Origin: Alphaproteobacteria bacterium
Lineage (GTDB): Bacteria > Pseudomonadota > Alphaproteobacteria > Bin95
Direction of reading: 5' to 3'
NCBI GenBank assembly: GCA_022822125.1
Contig: JAJECF010000015.1
Coordinates: 1-5,059, forward strand
DNA length: 5,059 nucleotides
Under the pieces are notes generated by a model that searched no databases, was not told the DNA's origin, and worked only from the letters and a program-made list of their open reading frames with translations. A program made the position numbers and the translations under genes. Within the stretch, counting starts at the first letter, position 1. Every line of letters begins with the position of its first letter. Below, piece by piece: positions 1 to 5,014 of the stretch.

Positions 1-62
1 TGTCCGGGGCGTACGCTTCTTCCACCGAATCCGTGAAACAGCATGAGCCGGACCGGAAGCGG

Positions 63-1355
63 CTAGTCGCGGACAACGAGGATAGCCGAGAGAGAGCCAA
101 GCGGATCCGCATTTTCGAGCCGGTTGGCCAGCAGGTAGAGAGCCCGGGCGTGCATCCCGAGTCTCCGGTGCCGCCACACCAGGCACTGCACGCCGTTCAG
201 CGTTCCGTGGCCATCCGTCGGGCTTTGTTCCCCTGCCCCATAGAAGAGAAGTGTGTTTCCCCCGTACATCCAGTCCGCACGGAGGGCCGGAGGATGCTCG
301 GACAGCAGCTTCTCGAAGGAAGCCAGATCCTCGCCCTCGGCGCTTATTCCGGCCGGCTGGGGCACGCTCACGACGCACAGGCCGAGGGAAGACGGCACCA
401 CGCCCCAGTCGCCGTGATTGTCGTTGCCGGGTTCCCGAGCGCCGTGCTGCACGTTGCCGCCGCGTCGACGGAGCCGCTCGTGTCCGGAGAAATACCGATA
501 GGCCTCGATCTGCGCGGACACGATCTCCGGAAGAAACGTCGGGTACGGCGTGTTGCCCTTGACCAGGTTGGCTCCGTGAACGCTGTCGCCACGCCTGAAC
601 CGCGTCGTCGGCTCCGCATAGTAACGAGAGTCTGTGTAGACCCCGCTGCTCGAACCGTAGGTGCTGTCATACCTCCCCAGAATGGCTTCCACGGTTGGGG
701 GCTCGATACCGAGGGCCGTCAGGTTGGTGTTCAGGTATGACTTGGAAAACACGGCGTCGATCCGGTCGCGATGAGCGGGATGGAGCGCCTTGTACAGTCG
801 TAGGAGGGAATGCCCGGACGCGTCCTTGTCGTCCCTCGTCAGGCAGGCCTTGAACCCCAGTTCGGCGGCCGTGACGAGGAGGTGCAGCGCAGGCATGATC
901 TCGACCAGACTGGCCGGCAGTCGTCCGGCCGGCACAGCAGCGTTGTAGAGCCTGAAATACTGCGCCGCGAACTCGAGCATGAGCTCAGGGTCGCCGTGGC
1001 GGTCGATGACCGTGCCGTCCTGCACGTTGCCCTCGAATGTGGGCCACAGCGCGTTCCGGCCGGCCCGATAGGCGGCGGGGAACTGGACGGACACGAAGTC
1101 TCGCCTGTCCGCGGGCAGGTTGTGGAGCATCACCTGCCGGCGGCGCACATCGCCGGTTCGGGTGTCGCCGTCCGCGGCGCGTTCCACCGGCGTTTCGCGC
1201 GCCAGGGGATCGTCCGTAGTCCGCCGACCGCATGCGGGGCAGAGATACTCTGTCTCCTTCTTGACCAGATTCCCGAGGAGCCGAAGTCCGAACCGGAACG
1301 CCTTGGGCGTGGCGATCAGCTCGGTATCGGTGCATGCGTCGCAAACACGGTTCAT
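63..1355 (-). CDS. Hypothetical protein with N-terminal zinc ribbon and HEPN-like helical domain (430 aa)
   Basis: I do not recognise a named family. The ATG at 1355 is chosen because GGAG (1363-1366) lies 7 nt upstream; a TTG one codon earlier is too close to it. Residues 5-42 contain C5-x2-C8-x30-C39-x2-C42, a four-cysteine zinc-ribbon spacing. Residues about 45-75 are charged and linker-like. Residues about 122-200 look alpha-helical and resemble HEPN domains: a long helix with ELGFKACL (165-172), then GHSLLRLY (181-188), and later an SRYYAEP stretch (243-249) before another helix (about 276-290). The classical catalytic R-x4-6-H of HEPN ribonucleases is not evident, because R174 and H182 are eight positions apart, so it may be a binding rather than a nuclease version. 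Residues about 295-430 match nothing I know. No signal peptide or membrane segment is seen. The gene ends with TAG and follows the nucleotidyltransferase gene on the same strand after about 290 bp. The reading frame is secure; the domain calls are by eye. Confidence 0.8.
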   Translation of the reverse strand: MNRVCDACTDTELIATPKAFRFGLRLLGNLVKKETEYLCPACGRRTTDDPLARETPVERAADGDTRTGDVRRRQVMLHNLPADRRDFVSVQFPAAYRAGRNALWPTFEGNVQDGTVIDRHGDPELMLEFAAQYFRLYNAAVPAGRLPASLVEIMPALHLLVTAAELGFKACLTRDDKDASGHSLLRLYKALHPAHRDRIDAVFSKSYLNTNLTALGIEPPTVEAILGRYDSTYGSSSGVYTDSRYYAEPTTRFRRGDSVHGANLVKGNTPYPTFLPEIVSAQIEAYRYFSGHERLRRRGGNVQHGAREPGNDNHGDWGVVPSSLGLCVVSVPQPAGISAEGEDLASFEKLLSEHPPALRADWMYGGNTLLFYGAGEQSPTDGHGTLNGVQCLVWRHRRLGMHARALYLLANRLENADPLGSLSAILVVRD

Positions 1356-1362
1356 CAAGGTT

Positions 1363-1366
1363 CTCC
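1363..1366 (-). promoter_or_regulatory. Ribosome binding site GGAG of the zinc-ribbon gene
   Basis: The minus strand reads GGAG, then seven bases, then ATG. This is close to ideal Shine-Dalgarno spacing and decides the start at 1355 rather than the in-frame TTG at 1358. It is the clearest ribosome binding site in the window. Confidence 0.75.
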
Positions 1367-1650
1367 GCAGAGGAATAGCTCAGGCCGCTCCGATTTCGGG
1401 AGGGCACGTTACCCCTTTCGGACTCACCCCGCGCGGGACGAAGACGGCTCGCCGGTACTGCCCGGAGAGCCGCACCCCTCGGCCTGCGGGCAGGCTGTCC
1501 GGCAGTGCGGCCGCCGGGCGAATGCGACATTGTAGATACGACAGTTGCCCATGCAGGGCGTGCCCCGAGTGTTGGCGGACAATTCCGAGCCGACGAGGCT
1601 CCGGGAGACAATGAAGATGGGATCGGAGTAGGCGAGCGGGCCAAGTCTTT
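1367..1650. other. Gap without a convincing gene
   Basis: The region contains no open frame with a believable start, and no terminator with a T-tract follows the nucleotidyltransferase stop. It holds a perfect short hairpin, GCCTGC-GG-GCAGGC at 1482-1495. It also has a minus-strand stretch (1633 down to the TGA at 1424-1426) whose third codon positions are almost all G or C, as in real genes nearby, but which lacks a start codon at its upstream end. That may be a gene remnant. I found no good promoter for the downstream zinc-ribbon gene, so whether that gene is transcribed on its own or by read-through is open. Confidence 0.5.
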
Positions 1651-2409
1651 TTACGTTAGTTGATACACGGTGCGAAGAAGATCGGCTGCCTCATCCCGGG
1701 TGAAGGGAACGTCAAATGCCCTGGGATCGAGAGTCTGGTCGGCGTGAGCCAGATCGACGAAAGCGCCGAGGTCTTGGCGGACGGATTCGGGCAGTGCGAC
1801 CCGTGTGTCCTCGGGCAGGAGTTGCGCGAGCCGGAAGACATCGTTGCGATGCTTCCTGATGTCCCTTCGGTCGACGTTCGCGCCTTCCTTGGACCGAGCG
1901 GTGAGGTCGAGAACTGCGCGGGCCTTGAATGGTATGAGCAGCGTCTCGTCGACGATCGTGACACCCTCGACTTGGCGCTTTGCCTCCTGGAGCGCCTCGA
2001 AATAGGCATCGTCCAGCAGGATTGCCGAAAGGCTAGCGATGTCCTGGTCTACCGGTACCCGCGTATAGATCGCGCCTTCGGGCAGAGCGAGGTTCACGGG
2101 TCGCCGCGCAAAGAGCTCGATCATGAAGGGGAAGCTCCGGTCGGTCGGTCGGTGAAATCGGTAGAATTCCCTTCGCCCGTCGCTCCGTTCGCGGGCTTGA
2201 TATCCGCCTGCATCAAGGAACGTTTGGAAGGCCTTTCCGAATTCGGCGTCGACCACCTCGACGCAAAGCACCATGTCGATGTCCCTGGTCGCCCTGAAAT
2301 CGAGACCAGCTGCGTCGAACAGCAGGTCGCAAGCGGTGCCGCCGATGATGGCGTATTGCCCCTCGTGGGCTGCGAAGTGTTCGCGAAACTTGTCGATTCC
2401 GGTTACCAC
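1651..2409 (-). CDS. AbiEii-like nucleotidyltransferase, probable toxin of a two-gene system (252 aa)
   Basis: This is a minimal-type nucleotidyltransferase fold protein. The signature is visible near the N-terminus: GG at residues 23-24 (IIGGTACDLL), followed by the DxD-type pair D43/D45 in FRATRDIDMVL. A third acidic residue, probably E98 in FMIELF, would complete the metal-binding triad. Later conserved-looking blocks are IPFKARAVLDL (159-169, K162) and KHRNDVFRL (186-194), which correspond in place to the K and KH-x-x-D motifs of AbiEii-type proteins. In the AbiEii/MenT family such enzymes transfer nucleotides to targets such as tRNA and block growth; the substrate here is unknown. The start is GTG at 2409, overlapping the upstream stop in GTGGTAA, with GGA six bases before it. 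The length is shorter than classical AbiEii (about 300 aa). All active-site residues seem present, so the gene looks functional. Its partner is the winged-helix gene immediately upstream. Confidence 0.85.
   Translation of the reverse strand: MVTGIDKFREHFAAHEGQYAIIGGTACDLLFDAAGLDFRATRDIDMVLCVEVVDAEFGKAFQTFLDAGGYQARERSDGRREFYRFHRPTDRSFPFMIELFARRPVNLALPEGAIYTRVPVDQDIASLSAILLDDAYFEALQEAKRQVEGVTIVDETLLIPFKARAVLDLTARSKEGANVDRRDIRKHRNDVFRLAQLLPEDTRVALPESVRQDLGAFVDLAHADQTLDPRAFDVPFTRDEAADLLRTVYQLT
2138..2153. repeat. Tetranucleotide repeat (CGGT)x4 inside the nucleotidyltransferase gene
   Basis: Four perfect tandem copies of a 4-bp unit lie in the coding region, around residues 86-91 of the protein. 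Gain or loss of one unit would shift the frame. Four copies is a short tract for slippage, so this is recorded as sequence structure only. Confidence 0.6.
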
Positions 2410-3380
2410 GGCATTCCGTCCAACAATCGTTCCGCCGCCATGGAAACGCGCTCGTCGCGGTGATTGTGGAATTGCGCGTAGAGCGACAGAGGATCCACGT
2501 TGCGCGCGGTAGACAAGGCAGCTGGGTCATATGACCAGGTTTCCACGATATGGGAAGCTCGATCCCGGTCGGTTTCAACGAGCTCATGGGTCTGGGCGAC
2601 AATCTTCCAATCGCTGGCCGCGACCGCGAAAGCCGGCAGCGGCGGCGGGGACAGGTCTGTGAGTTCGGCGAGCGCGCTCTCGCCTGCGTGTTTCAGCGGC
2701 AGAGGGACGTGAGCGTCCCGAATGAGCTTCTCGGTGCGCACCGGGCTGCGGAGCAGGTCGTGCGCGGCATCGAACAGTTGCCTGCCCTCGGCCTGGAACC
2801 GGATACGCCGCTCCTTGCCGTGTCTTTCGGTATGGGCCAGCCCGGCACCGACCAGATCGTCGAACGCGCGGCCGATCGACATGGCCGAGTAGTGCAGTTG
2901 CGCCGCTACGAGGGAAGGGGTTGTTGCGGTCTCGTCGAGCCGCAGGAGGCGATGGAACAATACCGCCTGGGCGGCCGGCGAGAGGCTGGCTGTGCGGCGC
3001 GGCTTCGGCGTGCGGAAGCGTTCACGCAAGTCCATCGCGAGGTCAGGGATGTAGAGTTGCTTGCCGGGCACGACGAACGGAACCCCTTGTCCGATGAGGC
3101 GCGAACGGTTGTGCGCGCTCAGCCACGGAGCGACGAAGACGACGATCGCGTCAACGGCGGGGCGGACCAGGGCGACATGCTTGGCGATGTCGGAGGGCGT
3201 GGCGGTGTTGTCGGCGGTCGCGAGGAAGATGCATTGCCTTCCAGCTACGTGGCCTTCAAGAAAGCTGTACATCCGGGAAAGAAACGAGGGGAGGCCGGGC
3301 GCGCCGTCGAGCGCAGCGACCCTTGCGGGTTCGTGAAGGGTATCCTCAAGATAGCGCTGGAGCGCGGCGGCGATTGGCAT
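2403..3380 (-). CDS. Winged-helix regulator, probable antitoxin/repressor partner of the nucleotidyltransferase (325 aa)
   Basis: A MarR-like winged helix sits in the middle: helix 133-147 (LSPAAQAVLFHRLLR), helix 154-162, probable recognition helix 165-181 (SAMSIGRAFDDLVGAGL), and a basic wing about 183-196 (HGKERRIRF). About 130 residues precede it, ending in a hydrophobic alpha/beta stretch with VPFVVPGKQLYIPDLAMDLR (about 100-119). A C-terminal segment (about 282-322: WSYDP, VDPLSLY, DERVSMAAERLL) may contact the toxin, which is inference. Classical AbiEi antitoxins carry the wHTH at the N-terminus, so this is a different architecture. The ATG at 3380 is chosen because the open frame's upstream TTG (3434) lies upstream of the predicted transcription start (about 3412); the Shine-Dalgarno sequence is weak (GAG, 9 nt spacing). 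The gene overlaps the next by 7 bp. Likely role: autorepressor binding the palindromes at 3398-3470 and neutralising the toxin. Confidence 0.8.
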   Translation of the reverse strand: MPIAAALQRYLEDTLHEPARVAALDGAPGLPSFLSRMYSFLEGHVAGRQCIFLATADNTATPSDIAKHVALVRPAVDAIVVFVAPWLSAHNRSRLIGQGVPFVVPGKQLYIPDLAMDLRERFRTPKPRRTASLSPAAQAVLFHRLLRLDETATTPSLVAAQLHYSAMSIGRAFDDLVGAGLAHTERHGKERRIRFQAEGRQLFDAAHDLLRSPVRTEKLIRDAHVPLPLKHAGESALAELTDLSPPPLPAFAVAASDWKIVAQTHELVETDRDRASHIVETWSYDPAALSTARNVDPLSLYAQFHNHRDERVSMAAERLLDGMPW

Positions 3381-3397
3381 TGCCAGCGTCTCACGGT

Positions 3398-3415
3398 TTG
3401 TTACTAACGTTACAA
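3398..3415. promoter_or_regulatory. Palindrome spanning the predicted transcription start, candidate operator
   Basis: The 18-bp element has the symmetric pattern TTGTnACnnnnGTnACAA, and overlapping it is a perfect 8-bp palindrome TAACGTTA (3405-3412). It covers the predicted start site of the wHTH/nucleotidyltransferase operon, a place where a bound repressor would block transcription. The binding protein is inferred, not shown. Confidence 0.5.
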
Positions 3416-3418
3416 TGC

Positions 3419-3447
3419 ATGATAACACTATCAATGTTAGTATGCAA
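3419..3447 (-). promoter_or_regulatory. Sigma70-type promoter of the wHTH/nucleotidyltransferase operon
   Basis: On the minus strand: -35 TTGCAT (3447-3442), 17-bp spacer, -10 TATCAT (3424-3419, five of six consensus bases). Predicted start is near 3412, giving a leader of about 32 nt to the ATG at 3380. The region is strikingly AT-rich against its GC-rich surroundings. Confidence 0.65.
3423..3439. promoter_or_regulatory. Inverted repeat inside the promoter spacer, candidate operator
   Basis: The 17-bp sequence TAACACTATCAATGTTA has TAACA/TGTTA arms around a 7-bp centre. It fills the spacer between the -35 and -10 elements, a classical operator position. Together with the element at 3398-3415 it suggests cooperative autoregulation by the winged-helix protein. 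Confidence 0.5.
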
Positions 3448-3451
3448 TGAT

Positions 3452-3470
3452 GTCGTTACCGACTTGTCGG
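3452..3470. repeat. Nested GTCG/CGAC inverted repeats upstream of the promoter
   Basis: Two overlapping inverted repeats are seen: GTCG-TTAC-CGAC (3452-3463) and CCGAC-TT-GTCGG (3459-3470). They share the CGAC arm and could form alternative hairpins or be an upstream protein-binding site. There is no T-tract, so they do not look like a terminator for the integrase transcript that reads through here. Confidence 0.4.
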
Positions 3471-3577
3471 TTCACCGCGCAATGCCCTCCCGAGCCGCGG
3501 CGCGAATAACGTCGCGATGAAGCCGGTGGAAATTGCGCGTGTTCAGACGGCCCGCGGCGGGCAGGCACCTGCGACGG

Positions 3578-4822
3578 CTACGGCGCCTGGGTCTCGCACA
3601 TCAGCGCCTCGATCCGGTCGGCGATCTTCTGAGCCGGCTCGCGAAGCTGCGCGATGGTCCAGTCGGCCGCATAGCCCTCGGTGACATCGTTGGATCGGGC
3701 GTGGTTGACCAGCCGCTTGGTCAGTGAGGGCGGCAGCATCAGCTCGCGCTCGGCCACGGTGATGAAGCTGTTCCGCAGCCCGTGGAACCAGAACTTGGCG
3801 CCGCCGGTCTTGCCGATACGGGCGTAGAGGTGATGCGGGTCTTGGACATGGCCGGTGGCGGCGGTGCGCGAGGGAAACACCCAGTCGCGGGCATCGGCCG
3901 GGCAGTCGCCGGCCTCGGCCTGCCGGCGCTCGAGAATGGCCGCGAGCTGTCGGGTGATCGGAAGCTCCAGGGGGACGCCGGTCTTGGTGTCCTCGACCCG
4001 GAACGTCAGCCTGTCCATGTCGACGCGCTCCCAGCGCAAGGTCAGCACCTCCTCCCGGCGCATGCCGGTGTAGAGCCCGAACCACAGGGCGTCCCGGATC
4101 GCGGGATTGTTGACCTCCGCCTCGATCCCGGCGCGCCAGCACGGCAGCACCTCCGCCGGGGTCGAGATCTTGCGCCGCGTCTTGCGGTGGAACCTGCCGC
4201 CGCCGGCAAGCCAGAGATCCACCGGATTACGCAGCCCTTCGTAGTCGACGCAGGGCCGGCGATAGACGGAGCGCAGCAATGAGATCGCCCGGTTGGCCGG
4301 CGACCATCCATGGTCCGCGGTGATGCTGTTGAACCGCATCTCGACATCCCGGCGGGCAATGGAGTCGAGAGTGCGCGTGAGCCAGTCGCCCAGGTAACGG
4401 TTCGCCTCGTAGCGGTAGAGCTCGTCGGTCCGCTTCGAACGGTTGGGGTTGACCGCCATGTATTCTTCGAAGGCCTCGCCGAGGGTGGGCATCGCGCGCG
4501 CCTTGGCGCGTTCGTAGGCGGGGTCGGCGCCGCCGGCGACCTGGCCGAGCAGGTTCTGCGCCAGCTTCCGGGCCTGCTCGACGGTGACCTTGCCGTAGTG
4601 ACCGATCGCGACCCGCTTGTTGGGCGCTTTCCGCCCACCGTCGCCGGCGCGGTAGTTGACGAGGAAGACCTTGGTCCCCGTAGGCTGGATGCGAACGCCG
4701 AAACCGGTCAGCTTGTCGTCCCAGGCGATCCAGGGCTTGTCGCCCGGCCGGAACGCCTCGACGGCCCGCTTGGTAATCGTCGTGCGCACCCTGGCGACGC
4801 GTTTTCCGGGTCTTTCTGACAT
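3578..4822 (-). CDS. int: Tyrosine recombinase / integrase, P4-like with N-terminal DUF4102 domain (414 aa)
   Basis: It catalyses site-specific integration and excision of the element, here presumably at tRNA-fMet. The N-terminal arm-binding (DUF4102-like) region is about residues 14-95, with ITKRAVEAFRPGDKP, GFGVRI and VAIGHYGKVTVEQAR. A SAM-like core-binding domain follows at about 112-205, and the catalytic domain at about 220-400. All catalytic residues are visible: R255 (TGMRREE), K280 (EDTKTG), H347 and R350 (HGLRNSF), H374 (VNHARS) and nucleophile Y384 (TEGYA). Length about 400 aa is normal for the family and there is no frameshift, so it is probably active. The ATG at 4822 fits the promoter, which puts the transcription start on that A. 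No Shine-Dalgarno sequence precedes it. An in-frame GTG at codon 12 is a weaker alternative. The att site lies about 190 bp upstream, and the wHTH operon follows downstream on the same strand without a clear terminator. Confidence 0.95.
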   Translation of the reverse strand: MSERPGKRVARVRTTITKRAVEAFRPGDKPWIAWDDKLTGFGVRIQPTGTKVFLVNYRAGDGGRKAPNKRVAIGHYGKVTVEQARKLAQNLLGQVAGGADPAYERAKARAMPTLGEAFEEYMAVNPNRSKRTDELYRYEANRYLGDWLTRTLDSIARRDVEMRFNSITADHGWSPANRAISLLRSVYRRPCVDYEGLRNPVDLWLAGGGRFHRKTRRKISTPAEVLPCWRAGIEAEVNNPAIRDALWFGLYTGMRREEVLTLRWERVDMDRLTFRVEDTKTGVPLELPITRQLAAILERRQAEAGDCPADARDWVFPSRTAATGHVQDPHHLYARIGKTGGAKFWFHGLRNSFITVAERELMLPPSLTKRLVNHARSNDVTEGYAADWTIAQLREPAQKIADRIEALMCETQAP

Positions 4823-4828
4823 GCCGCC

Positions 4829-4856
4829 ATTATAGGATCAGCGGAAAATCCGTCAA
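4829..4856 (-). promoter_or_regulatory. Integrase promoter; predicted leaderless transcript
   Basis: On the minus strand: -35 TTGACG (4856-4851, five of six), 16-bp spacer, -10 TATAAT (4834-4829, perfect). Only six bases separate the -10 box from the ATG at 4822, so the A of the start codon is the expected +1. The mRNA would have no 5' leader and no Shine-Dalgarno sequence. Confidence 0.75.
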
Positions 4857-4871
4857 CACATGGGTCAACAC
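4852..4871. repeat. GTCAACAC direct repeat overlapping the integrase -35 box
   Basis: Two identical 8-bp copies lie at 4852-4859 and 4864-4871, 12 bp apart start to start. The first covers the -35 element. It could be an operator for a directionality factor or an arm-type site through which the integrase represses itself. Function is inferred. Confidence 0.5.
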
Positions 4872-4886
4872 CAGAAAAGAACACAG

Positions 4887-4916
4887 TGGCCGCGCTTGGC
4901 CGCGTTTGGCCTCTTT
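4887..4916. repeat. Tandem 10-bp repeats TGGCCGCGYT, left cluster
   Basis: Starts at 4887 and 4897 are near-perfect copies, and a third at 4907 (TGGCCTCTTT) is degenerate. The period is one helical turn, so the units face the same side of the DNA. They lie between att and the integrase, where arm-type or Xis sites are found in this class of element. Confidence 0.6.
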
Positions 4917-4952
4917 GAGCGCTGAGCGGCCCCTTGATAACCTATTGAAATA

Positions 4953-5000
4953 TGGCCGTTATAGCCGCGATACTGTCCGCTCTGGCCGCGTTTGGCCGCA
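4953..5000. repeat. TGGCCGCG-type repeats, right cluster next to att
   Basis: Units start at 4953 (TGGCCGTT), 4962 (TAGCCGCG), 4974 (TGTCCGCT), 4983 (TGGCCGCG) and 4993 (TGGCCGCA). They are spaced 9-12 bp apart and abut the tRNA fragment. TGGCCGCGTTTGGCC at 4983-4997 is identical to 4897-4911, a 15-bp direct repeat linking the two clusters. Confidence 0.6.
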
Positions 5001-5014
5001 ACATCAAGACGAGT

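Larger units (their letters stand above)
1..5014. mobile_element. End of a tRNA-fMet-targeted integrative element (genomic island), partial
   Basis: This is an interpretation of the whole layout. A tyrosine recombinase gene sits next to a 45-nt tRNA 3' fragment, with short repeats between them, and the remaining genes look like toxin-antitoxin or defence cargo on the same strand. That arrangement is typical of islands integrated into tRNA genes. The left limit of the element is not in the window: nothing resembling a second att copy is visible near position 1. The right limit is placed where similarity to a tRNA begins (5015). The sequence alone cannot say whether this is the integrated form (attR) or a circular form (attP). 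Confidence 0.6.

Noticed and set aside
1..44. Possible start of a further minus-strand gene at the ATG at 44-42
   Set aside because: Only 14 codons are inside the window and there is no Shine-Dalgarno sequence upstream, so it cannot be supported.
33..740. 235-aa plus-strand open frame opposite the zinc-ribbon gene
   Set aside because: Antisense shadow of a high-GC gene; its translation has no recognisable domain, while the minus frame shows cysteine and HEPN-like motifs and a good ribosome binding site.
1482..1495. GCCTGC-GG-GCAGGC hairpin as a terminator
   Set aside because: The loop is too small and no T-tract follows on either strand.
985..1644. 219-aa minus-strand open frame overlapping the gap and the zinc-ribbon gene
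   Set aside because: The composition (P, R, S, A rich) is that of an out-of-frame GC-rich reading, and most of it overlaps the better supported gene.
1660..2463. 267-aa plus-strand open frame opposite the nucleotidyltransferase
   Set aside because: Antisense shadow; the minus frame carries the nucleotidyltransferase motifs.
2550..3407. 285-aa plus-strand open frame opposite the winged-helix gene
   Set aside because: Antisense shadow without domain signals; it also runs into the promoter/operator region.
3381..3434. Longer form of the winged-helix protein starting at TTG 3434
   Set aside because: The extension lies largely in the promoter and operator; the predicted transcript starts near 3412, downstream of that codon.
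3551..3576. Terminator after the integrase
   Set aside because: Short GC-rich inverted repeats (GCAGGTGCCTGC, CCCGCCGCGGG) occur here but without a run of T, so intrinsic termination is not supported.
4931..4952. IHF site in the AT-rich stretch between the repeat clusters
   Set aside because: A TATCAA half-match is present on the minus strand, but the conserved TTR part of the consensus is absent at the right spacing.
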